Origin: Terriglobia bacterium
GTDB taxonomy: Bacteria > Acidobacteriota > Terriglobia > Terriglobales > Acidobacteriaceae
DNA: 64,000 nucleotides
Direction: 5' to 3'
Assembly: GCA_032252755.1 (NCBI GenBank)
Contig: JAVUPY010000007.1
Coordinates: 1-64,000 of the forward strand
Positions 23,264 to 34,493 of the stretch are shown piece after piece (the first letter of the stretch is position 1; every line of letters begins with the position of its first letter). Below the pieces are notes generated by a model. The model worked only from the letters and a program-made list of their open reading frames with translations, ran no database searches and was not told where the DNA came from. A program made the position numbers and the translations under genes.

Positions 23264-24211
23264 ATGCATCGTATTCACGTGATCGACTCGCACACCGCTG
23301 GGGAGCCAACCCGCGTGGTGGTCTCGGGTATGCCGGGTCTTGGCCCTGGGACCATGGAGGAGAGGCTGCGAGTTTTTCGCGAGAAGTATGACCACTTCCG
23401 ATCCGCGATAGTGAATGAGCCGCGGGGATCGGATGCAGTGGTTGGCGCCCTTTTGTGCGAGCCGGTTAATCCTGCAGCCGCCGCTGCAGTCATCTTCTTT
23501 AACAATGTTGGTTACCTTGGGATGTGTGGGCATGGGACCATTGGCCTGATTACGACGCTGTCGTACAAGGGGCGAATCCGTCCCGGTGTCCATCGAATTG
23601 AAACTCCCGTCGGAGAGGTTACGGCGGAGCTGCACAGCGATGGAGAGGTTACGGTTCACAATGTTCCCAGCTATCGCCACGCGCAGGGAGTCGAGGTCCA
23701 GGTGCCGGGACATGGGTGCGTGGTGGGCGACATTGCCTGGGGTGGAAATTGGTTCTTCCTGATTGAAGGACATCCGCTTGAGATTTCGATATCCAATCTT
23801 GATGCTCTGACCGAGTATTCATGGGCGGTCCGAAAGGCTCTTCAGCAGCAGGGCATTACCGGACGAGACAACCAGGAGATCGATCACATCGAGCTGATCG
23901 GTCCCGCGCTGAATCCCGAAAATGACAAGCGGAACTTTGTGCTCTGTCCTGGAAGGGCGTATGACCGCTCTCCATGCGGGACAGGAACCAGCGCCAAACT
24001 GGCTTGCCTATATGCCGACGGAAAACTGAAGCCGGGGCAGGTCTGGAGACAGGAGAGCGTGGTGAGCACCGTCTTTGAAGGCAGCGTTCGAGTGCGGGAT
24101 GGTGTGGTGTATCCAAGCATCAAGGGTTCCGCTTGGATCAACGCTGAAGCGGACCTGATTCTCGATCCCACTGACCCACTGGGTTGGGGAATTCGCAGCG
24201 CGGTACGCTGA
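23264..24211 (+). CDS. 4-hydroxyproline 2-epimerase
   Basis: The proline racemase-family enzyme has 315 residues from the ATG at 23264. The two catalytic cysteines are C88 (MCGHGT) and C238 ([12 protein letters not shown]), which act as base pair for C-alpha inversion. They are Cys/Cys rather than Cys/Thr, so it is an epimerase and not a trans-3-hydroxyproline dehydratase. It converts trans-4-hydroxy-L-proline to cis-4-hydroxy-D-proline, the first step of the pathway. The next five genes supply every following step. An in-frame start at 23189 is possible but adds a non-homologous segment. Confidence 0.9.
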   Translation: MHRIHVIDSHTAGEPTRVVVSGMPGLGPGTMEERLRVFREKYDHFRSAIVNEPRGSDAVVGALLCEPVNPAAAAAVIFFNNVGYLGMCGHGTIGLITTLSYKGRIRPGVHRIETPVGEVTAELHSDGEVTVHNVPSYRHAQGVEVQVPGHGCVVGDIAWGGNWFFLIEGHPLEISISNLDALTEYSWAVRKALQQQGITGRDNQEIDHIELIGPALNPENDKRNFVLCPGRAYDRSPCGTGTSAKLACLYADGKLKPGQVWRQESVVSTVFEGSVRVRDGVVYPSIKGSAWINAEADLILDPTDPLGWGIRSAVR

Positions 24212-24226
24212 GTAGAAACGCACGAG

Positions 24227-25348
24227 ATGACCGCGAAATCGACATTCGATATTGCGATAGCGGGCGCCGGGATCGTGGGTGCGGCCTGTGCGGCGGAGTT
24301 CGCATCTGCGGGTATGAAGGTCGTCGTAATTGAGCGCGATATGGTTGGATCGGGCGCAACGGCCGCCGGGATGGGGCACATCGTGGTGATGGATGACTCC
24401 GAAGCGCAATTTGCGCTGACCCGGTATTCACAACAGCTATGGCACGAGTTGATCCCGCAGCTTCCAGCAGAAGTCGAGTACCAGAAGACGGGGACAATCT
24501 GGGTCGCCGCCGACGAAGAGGAGATGGGAGAGGTCTACCGGAAGCGCGAATACTACGCGGCCCGGGGCGTCGCTACCGAGGTCCTGGACGCGAAGAGTCT
24601 TGCTGCAGCAGAACCGAACCTTCGGGCGGGTCTTGCGGGCGGACTGCTTGTTCCGGGAGATGCCGTGCTGTACCCTCCCACGGCTGCGGCTTTTCTTCTT
24701 CGAAATGCCGGATGCGATTTGTGGGTTGGAAAAGCGGTAGCGCGGCTGGAGAGAGGCCGTGTGATCCTTCAGGACGGCTCTGAAATCCTGGCCGGAACGG
24801 TTGTGAACGCGACCGGCTCCGTCGCCCCCGAACTTACTCCCGGCCTCGCTGTGGCACCTCGCAAGGGACACCTGGTAATAACAGACCGGTACCCTGGATT
24901 TTTGCATCACCAACTCGTCGAACTCGGATACCTGAAGAGTGCTCATTCGGTGGGTTCCGATTCCGTGGCATTTAACGTTCAGCCTCGTCGAACGGACCAG
25001 CTGCTGATCGGTTCCTCGCGCCAGGATGGAACGCAGGACGCCGACGTGGATCGGCAGATTGTTCGGGCCATGCTGTCGCGAGCGGTAGAGTACATGCCTG
25101 GCTTGGGAAAGCTGAAGGCGATTCGTACGTGGACGGGGTTCCGGGCGGCTACACCAGATAAGCTGCCGCTCATTGGTTCATCCGAGATTCCAGGCGTCTA
25201 CCTGGCGACAGGGCATGAGGGGCTCGGAATTACTACGTCGCTCGCCACAGGCAAGCTTCTCGCAGACCAGGTCTTGCGACGGGAGTCAGCGATACCCTTT
25301 ACACCCTACCTTCCATCACGAGCAACCTTGGTGCAGTCCCATGCCTGA
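24227..25348 (+). CDS. D-hydroxyproline dehydrogenase, DadA-like FAD subunit
   Basis: The 373-residue FAD oxidoreductase is of the DAO/DadA type: FDIAIAGAGIVGAACAAEFASAGMKVVVIE is the Rossmann start (GxGxxG), and WTGFRAATPDKLPLIGSSEIPGVYLATGHEGLGIT is the C-terminal FAD closing motif. It should be the catalytic subunit that oxidises cis-4-hydroxy-D-proline to 1-pyrroline-4-hydroxy-2-carboxylate. It is followed by a [2Fe-2S] subunit and a second flavoprotein, the heterotrimer layout of hydroxyproline and HcnABC-type dehydrogenases. The stop overlaps the next gene by 8 bp. Confidence 0.85.
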   Translation: MTAKSTFDIAIAGAGIVGAACAAEFASAGMKVVVIERDMVGSGATAAGMGHIVVMDDSEAQFALTRYSQQLWHELIPQLPAEVEYQKTGTIWVAADEEEMGEVYRKREYYAARGVATEVLDAKSLAAAEPNLRAGLAGGLLVPGDAVLYPPTAAAFLLRNAGCDLWVGKAVARLERGRVILQDGSEILAGTVVNATGSVAPELTPGLAVAPRKGHLVITDRYPGFLHHQLVELGYLKSAHSVGSDSVAFNVQPRRTDQLLIGSSRQDGTQDADVDRQIVRAMLSRAVEYMPGLGKLKAIRTWTGFRAATPDKLPLIGSSEIPGVYLATGHEGLGITTSLATGKLLADQVLRRESAIPFTPYLPSRATLVQSHA

Positions 25349-25586
25349 ACTAATCGAGATTAAAGTTGACGGAACGCCGGTGCGCGTCCCTGCCGGAGCC
25401 AGTGTCGCCTCCGCGATACTCGATTCCGGAACGGTGACGTTGCGACACTCGGTTTCGGGCGAGCCACGAGGTGCGGTTTGCGGCATGGGAGTTTGCTTCG
25501 AATGCAGGGTCACGGTCAACGGCGTTCCGCATGTTCGAAGCTGCATGACCCTCTGCGAACCCGGAATGGATATCAGGACGAAGTGA
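25341..25586 (+). CDS. [2Fe-2S] subunit of D-hydroxyproline dehydrogenase
   Basis: The 81-residue ferredoxin-like protein has the cysteine pattern CGMGVCFEC (C-x4-C-x2-C) with a fourth Cys in HVRSCMT. It matches the small subunit of HcnA/SoxD-like amino-acid dehydrogenases, which passes electrons between two flavoproteins. The ATG at 25341 lies within the last codons of the upstream gene and its TGA overlaps the next ATG by one base (TGATG), so the three dehydrogenase genes are coupled in translation. Confidence 0.85.
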   Translation: MPELIEIKVDGTPVRVPAGASVASAILDSGTVTLRHSVSGEPRGAVCGMGVCFECRVTVNGVPHVRSCMTLCEPGMDIRTK

Positions 25587-26851
25587 TGAGCGAGACTCGT
25601 TGGGATGTGGTGGTTATCGGCGGGGGGCCGGCGGGGCTCGCGGCCGCTGCTCGCGCGGCTGAGAGCGGCGCCAAGACCATGCTGATCGACGACAACCCAA
25701 GACTCGGCGGGCAGATCTGGCGCGCGGGAATTACGACTGCCAATGGCGATTTCAAGACTTGGGAAGAAAGAGTTCTGCAATCGGGAGTAAATGTTCTTGC
25801 AGGAGTTCAGATCGTAGAGTGTCCGGAACGCGGCGTGTTAATGGGCGAGGACTATAAGGGTCTTCACGCAATTCGTTACTCACGCCTGGTGCTTGCCACG
25901 GGAGCGCGAGAACTGCTACTGCCGTTTCCGGGCTGGACTCTGCCGAACGTTTGCGGATGCGGCGGTTTGCAGTCGCTCGTCAAATCCGGGCTGAACGTCC
26001 GTGGGAAACGACTCGCCGTCGCGGGAACCGGACCGTTGTTGCTGGCTGCCGCAGCTTATCTTCGAAAGTGCGGCGGCGAGATCGCTCTCATAGCCGAACA
26101 GGCAAGTCTGGCAAGGCTCGCCGGATTTGCGACTCGACTTTTCTCGAGCCCGGCAAAATTGCGGCAGGCATTTTCGTTCAAAGGGGAACTGGAGGGCGTT
26201 GCGCTCCGAACCAGTTGCTGGCCAGTTGAAGCGCGGGGAGATGGCCAACTTAGCGAAGTGAAATTTCGTTCTCGACGCGACCAGTTCACCGTCTCCTGCG
26301 ACTACCTTGCCTATGGTTTCGGACTCGTTCCGAATCTCGAATTGCCGCGACTCCTGGGGTGTGAGGTCCGAGAGGGTTTTGTGGTGACCGATGAGCGCCA
26401 GCAGACTTCAGTTGAAAGTGTTTATTGCGCCGGTGAACCGACGGGAATCGGGGGAGTGGACGCCGCAATCTGTGAAGGCCAGATTGCGGGACTCGCCGCC
26501 GCCGGGCGTGAAACAGAGGCTAAGGGGTTCCTGCGTGAACGGTTGCGCGGGAAGAAATTCGAAAAACTTCTTCGCACCACTTTCGTTTTGCGACCGGAGT
26601 TGCGCGGGTTGTGCCGCGAGGACACGTTTGTGTGCCGATGCGAGGATGTTACGTTCGGGCGTGTTCGCGAAATGAAAAGCTGGCGTGAGGCCAAACTTCA
26701 GACGCGTTGCGGCATGGGCGCGTGCCAGGGAAGGACATGCGGTGCGAGCGCGGAATTTCTTTTCGGCTGGAACGCAGTGCATACTCGCCCCCCCGTTTTC
26801 CCCGCGAGAGTTGAGACCCTGAGCGCAGATTCAATGTCACCGGAAGGATAA
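25586..26851 (+). CDS. D-hydroxyproline dehydrogenase, NAD(P)/FAD-type subunit with BFD-like cluster
   Basis: The flavoprotein has 421 residues from the ATG at 25586. VVVIGGGPAGLAAAARAAESGAK is the FAD Rossmann motif, and a second GTGPLLLAAAAYLRKCG starts the nucleotide domain. The C-terminus has a BFD-like [2Fe-2S] site: FVCRCEDVTFGRVREM (C-x-C) and RCGMGACQGRTCG (C-x4-C). It probably accepts electrons from the catalytic subunit and delivers them to the respiratory chain. It is the third dehydrogenase gene, 13 bp before the deaminase gene. Confidence 0.85.
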   Translation: MSETRWDVVVIGGGPAGLAAAARAAESGAKTMLIDDNPRLGGQIWRAGITTANGDFKTWEERVLQSGVNVLAGVQIVECPERGVLMGEDYKGLHAIRYSRLVLATGARELLLPFPGWTLPNVCGCGGLQSLVKSGLNVRGKRLAVAGTGPLLLAAAAYLRKCGGEIALIAEQASLARLAGFATRLFSSPAKLRQAFSFKGELEGVALRTSCWPVEARGDGQLSEVKFRSRRDQFTVSCDYLAYGFGLVPNLELPRLLGCEVREGFVVTDERQQTSVESVYCAGEPTGIGGVDAAICEGQIAGLAAAGRETEAKGFLRERLRGKKFEKLLRTTFVLRPELRGLCREDTFVCRCEDVTFGRVREMKSWREAKLQTRCGMGACQGRTCGASAEFLFGWNAVHTRPPVFPARVETLSADSMSPEG

Positions 26852-26864
26852 GAGGAGAACAAGG

Positions 26865-27758
26865 ATGAACTGGAAGGGAGTTTTGCCGGCAATCACAACG
26901 CCCTTGCGCGAAGACTTGAGCGTGGATCACGATTCGCTCGCTCAACACTGCCAGTGGATGTTGGAGAGCGGATGCACCGCAATCGTAGCGCCAGGATCGC
27001 TGGGTGAGGGCGCAACACTTTCCACAGAAGAAAAGATAGGCGTGCTGCGGAGTTGTGTGAAGGCTGTTGGGGGAAGGGCGCCAGTCATCGCCGCCATTTC
27101 ATCGCTGCGCACCGATCGCGCTGCTGGATTTGCCGGTGAGGCGGAAAAGGTTGGGTGCAACGGATTGATGGTGTTGCCACCGTATGTGTACCGAGGTGAC
27201 TGGCGCGAAATGAAAGTACACGTCTCCACCGTGATGAAAGCGACGGCGCTCCCGGTTATGCTCTACAACAATCCCATCGCGTACGGGACGGACTTTCTTC
27301 CCGAGCACATCGCCGAGCTTGCGGCGGAGCACAAGAATCTGGAAGCCGTGAAGGAGTCGAGCGCGGATGCGCGACGGGTCAGTGGAATTCGGGCCATGCT
27401 GGGCGACCGCCTGTCGGTCTGCGTGGGCGTGGACGACGAAATCCTGGAAGGAATCGGGGTTGGCGCAACTGGATGGGTGGCGGGTTTGGTAAATGCTTTT
27501 CCGGTTGAATCGGTAGCGCTGTTCGAAGCCGGCATCAGGAACGACAGAAAACGAGCCGACGAACTGTACCGATGGTTTCTGCCGTTGCTACGTATGGATA
27601 CAGTTCCGAAGTTCGTGCAACTCATCAAACTTGTTCAGCAGGAAGTGGGGAGAGGAAGCGAACGGGTTAGACCGCCGCGGCTTCCAATCACCGGTCAAGA
27701 AAGAGTTAAGGCACTGGGGATTCTGCGAGAAGCGTTGGCGAATCGGCCGAAACTGTGA
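26865..27758 (+). CDS. DapA-family 1-pyrroline-4-hydroxy-2-carboxylate deaminase
   Basis: The 297-residue dihydrodipicolinate synthase-family enzyme has GSLGEG (44-49), catalytic Tyr134 in MLYNNP and Schiff-base Lys163 in LEAVKESS. In this context it should hydrolyse and deaminate 1-pyrroline-4-hydroxy-2-carboxylate to alpha-ketoglutarate semialdehyde and ammonia, the step between the dehydrogenase and the aldehyde dehydrogenase. AGGAGAAC precedes the ATG. Housekeeping DapA is less likely because of the neighbours on both sides. Confidence 0.85.
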   Translation: MNWKGVLPAITTPLREDLSVDHDSLAQHCQWMLESGCTAIVAPGSLGEGATLSTEEKIGVLRSCVKAVGGRAPVIAAISSLRTDRAAGFAGEAEKVGCNGLMVLPPYVYRGDWREMKVHVSTVMKATALPVMLYNNPIAYGTDFLPEHIAELAAEHKNLEAVKESSADARRVSGIRAMLGDRLSVCVGVDDEILEGIGVGATGWVAGLVNAFPVESVALFEAGIRNDRKRADELYRWFLPLLRMDTVPKFVQLIKLVQQEVGRGSERVRPPRLPITGQERVKALGILREALANRPKL

Positions 27759-27765
27759 GGAGCGC

Positions 27766-29352
27766 ATGGACCTGGGCGGAAAGTCATTAATCGGTTTTGC
27801 AGAGGCTACTGGTGACGGACCAAAATTCACGGCATTGGATCCCGCGACCGGCACAGCGCTTTCCGGCGAATTCGTAAAGGCGACCAAGGACGACGTTGAC
27901 CGCGCTGCGCATCTGGCGGTGCAGGCGTCGCCAGTTCTGGCGAAGTTAAGCGGCAAAGATCGTGCAGCCATGCTGGGTGCGATTGCTGAGTCCATCGAGC
28001 GGTCAGGCGAGGAAATAGTTCAGCGAGCGCACCGGGAAACAGCACTCACGCTGGACCGCCTGCGCGGAGAAGTAGGACGCACAACGAATCAGCTTCGACT
28101 GTTCGCCTCTGTTTGCGAGGACGGTTCGTGGGTGGATGCGCGGATCGATACGGCGCAACCCGAGCGCAAGCCCCTTCCACGGCCAGATCTGCGATCGATG
28201 CTGCGACACGTGGGGCCGGTTGTTGTTTTCGGAGCCAGCAATTTTCCCCTTGCGTTCTCTGTGGCCGGGGGAGACACGGCGTCTGCGTGGGCCGCGGGAA
28301 ACCCCGTCCTGGTGAAAGCGCATCCGGCTCACCCGGGAACCTCAGAACTGGTAGGGCGCACGATCGTCGACGCGCTAAAAGGCTTCGGAGCGCCGGACGG
28401 GGCGTTCTCGCTTTTATTCGATGATGGGGTCGAGGTTGGACGCGCACTTGTGACTCATCCCGCGGTACGAGCGGTGGGATTCACGGGCTCGCGGCGCGGC
28501 GGTCGGGCATTGATGGATCTTGCGGCGCAGCGGCCTGAACCAATCCCGGTCTTCGCGGAAATGAGCAGCACGAACCCACTATTTATACTTCCGGGCGCGC
28601 TGCGTGAGCGCGGAGAAGCAATTGCGTCAGGACTGGTTGCGTCCTTCACGCTGGGCGTCGGCCAGTTCTGCACCAAGCCAGGGCTCGTATTCGTCGACGA
28701 GGGGCCGCAAGGCGATACATTTGTGGCCAGGATTGTCGAGGCTGCGGGGAAAGTGAATCGAGGCACGCTTTTAACGGCGGCAATCGCCGAGACGTATCGC
28801 TCGGGTGTCGAGCGCAGAAGTGGTAAGGTTCGATTACTGGCCGGTGGCGTGGCTGCCCCCGCATGTGGCGCTGATATCGCAGTATTCGAAACCGAATCTT
28901 CCAACCTCACCGAAGAACTTATAGACGAGCTATTCGGTCCCACCGTGTTGATTGTGCGGTCGCGCGGGATGAATGACATGCTCAGGTTCGCCGTCAGAAT
29001 GCCGGGCCAGCTTACGGCCACGCTGCACGGAACCGCGGCCGATCTTCGCGATGCTGCCGAGTTGATCGACGTATTGCAAACGCGCGTTGGGCGCGTGCTC
29101 TTCAATGGGTTCCCGACCGGGGTGGAGGTTTCGCATGCGATGGTCCACGGCGGTTCTTATCCGGCGACTTCCGATTGTCGCTTCACCTCGGTTGGAACTT
29201 TGTCGATTCGCCGGTTTGCAAAACCCGTATGCTTCCAGAATTTTCCCGACGAAGGTTTGCCGGACGAGTTGCAGGATCGGAATCCACTCAACATCTTGCG
29301 GTTGGTAAACGGATCGCCCACTCGCGACGCAATTACAAGACCCACTTCTTAA
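27766..29352 (+). CDS. Alpha-ketoglutarate semialdehyde (2,5-dioxovalerate) dehydrogenase
   Basis: The NADP-type aldehyde dehydrogenase has 528 residues from the ATG at 27766, seven bases after the deaminase stop. It has VVVFGASNFPLAFSVAGGDTASAWAAGNPVLVKAHPAHP in the cofactor domain, the general base in VFAEMSSTNPLF, and nucleophile Cys in VGQFCTKPG. It should oxidise alpha-ketoglutarate semialdehyde to alpha-ketoglutarate, feeding the TCA cycle. The length and the HPAHPGTS stretch match the 2,5-dioxovalerate branch. It ends the operon; only 19 bp separate it from the converging oxyR. Confidence 0.9.
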   Translation: MDLGGKSLIGFAEATGDGPKFTALDPATGTALSGEFVKATKDDVDRAAHLAVQASPVLAKLSGKDRAAMLGAIAESIERSGEEIVQRAHRETALTLDRLRGEVGRTTNQLRLFASVCEDGSWVDARIDTAQPERKPLPRPDLRSMLRHVGPVVVFGASNFPLAFSVAGGDTASAWAAGNPVLVKAHPAHPGTSELVGRTIVDALKGFGAPDGAFSLLFDDGVEVGRALVTHPAVRAVGFTGSRRGGRALMDLAAQRPEPIPVFAEMSSTNPLFILPGALRERGEAIASGLVASFTLGVGQFCTKPGLVFVDEGPQGDTFVARIVEAAGKVNRGTLLTAAIAETYRSGVERRSGKVRLLAGGVAAPACGADIAVFETESSNLTEELIDELFGPTVLIVRSRGMNDMLRFAVRMPGQLTATLHGTAADLRDAAELIDVLQTRVGRVLFNGFPTGVEVSHAMVHGGSYPATSDCRFTSVGTLSIRRFAKPVCFQNFPDEGLPDELQDRNPLNILRLVNGSPTRDAITRPTS

Positions 29353-29371
29353 TCGAGGCGGCGCTTCTCGT

Positions 29372-30265
29372 TCACGAAGCGCGCGCCGCTTCTCCGCAGG
29401 CGTCGCGCATTTGCTTCATCAACAGGCGTTGGGCGCGACTCTGATAATGATTGCGCGAGGTTACGATGCCAACTATTCGGGTGCTATGTTTGCCTGAGAT
29501 AGGAATGAACTTGCATCCCGGTTGCGGCCGCGCCGCCATGGCCGGTACTGCCGATACGCCCATGTTCGCAGAGACCATTGCCAATATAGAGGCAAACTGG
29601 CCGCTCTCGAATACCACGCGCGGCGAGATTCTTGACTTGTGGCAGGCCGCGATCAGGCTGTCGCGAAAGCAATGGCCCTCCTTCAGCAGAAGAAACGATT
29701 CGCGATTCAACTCTGCCAGACTGACCGAAGAGCGTGAAGCAAGCTGGTGTTTCTCGGGAAGCACCGCGTAGAACTTCTCCTCGAATAGCTCCAGGCTGTC
29801 GAGTTCGTTTCCGGCAATCGGCAAGGCCGCTACGGCGAGGTCAATCGTCCCATCATGCAGGCGCTGCACCAGGGTCGGCGTGATGTCTTCGATGATTTTG
29901 ATAGTTACGAGCGGATGCCGCGCCGTGAACCCATTCAGTAGCCTGGGAAGCAGGTAGGCGGCGATCGTCGGGATAATCCCGACGACAACTTCACCTTTCT
30001 CATTGCTGGACATATCGCGAAGCTCGGTCTTGGCCGCGTCCAACTCGCGAAGGATTTTTTCCGCCTTCGGCAGGAAGGCCTTCCCGAACACCGTGAGCTT
30101 GGCGGAGCGAGGCAGGCGATCGAAGAGCCGAGCACCCAACTCCGCTTCGAGTTTCAGGATCTGTTGCGACAGAGAAGGTTGCGCGACGTGTTCTACCTCA
30201 GAAGCGCGGGTGAAGGTGCCATGACGAGCGACGGCGCAGAAATACCGGAGCTGGTGAACTTCCAT
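29372..30265 (-). CDS. OxyR hydrogen peroxide sensor (LysR family)
   Basis: The LysR regulator has 297 residues from the ATG at 30265. The HTH is MEVHQLRYFCAVARHGTFTRASEVEHVAQPSLSQQILKLE. The decisive feature is the redox switch in LLLKEGHCFRDSLIAACHKS: the cysteines fall exactly at residues 199 and 208, as in E. coli OxyR, with the same nine-residue spacing and the GHC-x-RD context. H2O2 would form the C199-C208 disulfide and activate transcription. It is divergent from katG, and an OxyR-like CTAT-N7-ATAG site lies between them. An upstream in-frame start at 30382 would run through that site and is rejected. Confidence 0.9.
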   Translation of the reverse strand: MEVHQLRYFCAVARHGTFTRASEVEHVAQPSLSQQILKLEAELGARLFDRLPRSAKLTVFGKAFLPKAEKILRELDAAKTELRDMSSNEKGEVVVGIIPTIAAYLLPRLLNGFTARHPLVTIKIIEDITPTLVQRLHDGTIDLAVAALPIAGNELDSLELFEEKFYAVLPEKHQLASRSSVSLAELNRESFLLLKEGHCFRDSLIAACHKSRISPRVVFESGQFASILAMVSANMGVSAVPAMAARPQPGCKFIPISGKHSTRIVGIVTSRNHYQSRAQRLLMKQMRDACGEAARAS

Positions 30266-30269
30266 ATAG

Positions 30270-32630
<2,361 letters not shown>

Positions 32631-32644
32631 TCGTCTATCGGGAG

Positions 32645-32678
32645 GTGCGGGCCTTATGGATTGGCCCGCACTTTCTCT
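32645..32678 (+). terminator. Intrinsic terminator of katG
   Basis: GTGCGGGCC (32645-32653) and GGCCCGCAC (32663-32671) form a perfect 9-bp stem with a 9-nt loop, followed by TTTCTCTT. Confidence 0.75.
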
Positions 32679-32858
32679 TAGTCTTACCTGTGCGGGATAA
32701 GCGACGTTGTGTTCCGGGCCAATCCGGGAATATCGTGAGACTCTCCCATTTCGGGACGCCAACGGGATTCTCCCGCTCCCAGAATTCAAGGAAATATTGC
32801 CAAGAGTCGATTACGTACTTAGAGTATTCAAAGCTGAAGTCCGGGAACCCGCCTCCCT

Positions 32859-33773
32859 ATGAAGATACTGGTTGCCGACGACTCTAGGATTTATCAATCG
32901 ATGCTCAAGACCCTGCTTGAGAGCTGGGGCTACGAGGTCGTTCTAACCACTGACGGCAATCAGGCTCGCGATGTTTTGTTACAGCAGAATGCTCCACGTT
33001 TGGCTCTCCTGGATTGCATTATGCCAGGCCTGAGCGGTTTGGAATTATGCGAACTGATCCGGCAAAAGAACCAGGCGTACATTTACACCATCTTGCTGAG
33101 CGCGAACGAAGAGCAGGAGCAGATAGTCAAGGGCTTTGAACTAGGTGCTGACGACTATCTACTCAAGCCGTTTCAGGACTTCGAACTCAGGGCGCGTCTG
33201 AAAGTCGGGGAGCGGATCGTCCGAACGCAGGAAGAACTGATCGAGGCGCGGGAGTCGCTCAAGTTCGAAGCGACGCATGACTCGATGCTCCGGGTTTGGA
33301 ACCGCCGGGCGATCGTCGATCTGCTTCTGAACGAACTCAGTCGATCGCGGCGATTCCACACGCCGCTCAGCATCTTTCTCGCGGACATCGACTTCTTTAA
33401 GAATGTGAATGACACGTATGGCCACCTTGCGGGAGACGAGGTGCTGCGCGACGTCGTCAAGAGAATGGCCGAGACAATTCGCCGGTACGACAATATTGGC
33501 AGGTACGGCGGCGAGGAGTTCCTGGTGGTGCTGCCTGATTGCAATGAGACGCAAGCTTTCGAGGTTGCCGAGCGAGTCCGGGTTCGGGTGTCAGACACCC
33601 CCGTATTGGCTGGTGCCCAGGAAATCAGGGTTACGGCGAGTTTCGGGGTCAGCCAATGGCGAGAAGGTGACGGACCGGAAGTGCTTCTCCACAATGCTGA
33701 CGTGGCGCTTTATCGGGCGAAGGCGGCCGGACGCAACAGGATCGAAACAGAAACTGCCGCGGCGGGTGTTTGA
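32859..33773 (+). CDS. Receiver-GGDEF diguanylate cyclase
   Basis: In this 304-residue response regulator the receiver (residues 1-120) has the acidic pair DD at 7-8, phospho-acceptor D52 (LALLDCIMP) and the Lys in DDYLLKPF. The GGDEF domain (about 135-295) has RYGGEEF, an active-site variant that is catalytically competent in the family, and an RRYD I-site five residues upstream, so feedback inhibition by c-di-GMP is expected. LADIDFFKNVNDTYGHLAGDEVL is the metal loop. No partner kinase is next to it. It starts 229 bp after katG. Confidence 0.9.
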   Translation: MKILVADDSRIYQSMLKTLLESWGYEVVLTTDGNQARDVLLQQNAPRLALLDCIMPGLSGLELCELIRQKNQAYIYTILLSANEEQEQIVKGFELGADDYLLKPFQDFELRARLKVGERIVRTQEELIEARESLKFEATHDSMLRVWNRRAIVDLLLNELSRSRRFHTPLSIFLADIDFFKNVNDTYGHLAGDEVLRDVVKRMAETIRRYDNIGRYGGEEFLVVLPDCNETQAFEVAERVRVRVSDTPVLAGAQEIRVTASFGVSQWREGDGPEVLLHNADVALYRAKAAGRNRIETETAAAGV

Positions 33774-33874
33774 GTGTAACTAATTGATCCCAGTCGTCCC
33801 TGCCAAAAAGAGTCCGACCAAAGCGCAAAGAAAGCGCATCGTGAGATCATTATCATCGCATCGGAGGAGGCGTA

Positions 33875-34360
33875 ATGCTTGAGCTGCTCTCAGTGCGAAT
33901 GCAATTTCCAGCGGATGCCAACATCGTTATTGGCCAATCGCATTTCATAAAGACCGTTGAAGATCTCTACGAGGTGATCGCTACGACGGTGCCGCAGGCC
34001 AAGTTCGGCCTGGCATTCAATGAAAGTTCGGGAGCGTGTCTCACGCGTTCAGAAGGGAACGATGCCAGCCTGAAGGAGATCGCCGTGCGTAACGCGCAAG
34101 CCTTGGCGGCCGGCCATGTCTTCGTGCTGGTGATCCAGAACGCTTACCCGATTAACGTACTCAATGCGATTAAGGACGTGCCGGAGGTGTGCACAATCTT
34201 CTGCGCGACGGCGAACCCGTTGGAGGTCGTATTGGCCCAGAGCGAGCAGGGCCGGGGCGTTCTCGGAGTCATCGACGGAAGCTCCCCGAAAGGCGTCGAA
34301 GGAGAGAATGATGTCGCGTGGCGGCACGACCTTCTGCGGAAGATTGGGTACAAGAGATAA
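33875..34360 (+). CDS. DUF355 adenosine-specific kinase-like protein
   Basis: The 161-residue protein of the DUF355 family opens with LLSVRMQFPADANIVIGQSHFIKTVEDLYE and has AKFGLAFNESSGACLTRSEGND and TIFCATANPLEVVLAQSEQGRGVLGVIDG, the highly conserved core. A thermophile homologue was shown to bind or phosphorylate adenosine; function in bacteria is not established. GGAGGAGG stands just before the ATG. Freestanding between the cyclase and malQ. Confidence 0.8.
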   Translation: MLELLSVRMQFPADANIVIGQSHFIKTVEDLYEVIATTVPQAKFGLAFNESSGACLTRSEGNDASLKEIAVRNAQALAAGHVFVLVIQNAYPINVLNAIKDVPEVCTIFCATANPLEVVLAQSEQGRGVLGVIDGSSPKGVEGENDVAWRHDLLRKIGYKR

Positions 34361-34493
34361 TCAGGCTCAGGAGATATTCTCAGATGTTTGGTGTGCGTGC
34401 GATGCGAACCGGTCCAACAAAGGTGTCACTCCGGCGTTCGCGGCCAGTCCCTCCGTGTTAACCTCAAAAAGACGTTCGTCTGTTGCTTAACTC

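Noticed and set aside
23264-24211. Trans-3-hydroxy-L-proline dehydratase
   Set aside because: Both catalytic positions are Cys, and the neighbours are those of the epimerase pathway.
26865-27758. Housekeeping DapA
   Set aside because: Its place between a hydroxyproline dehydrogenase and a ketoglutarate semialdehyde dehydrogenase points to the deaminase.
29354-29372. Hairpin between aldehyde dehydrogenase and oxyR as a terminator
   Set aside because: GCGCTTC (29361-29367) pairs with GAAGCGC (29376-29382), but the arms extend into the oxyR coding region and no U-run follows.
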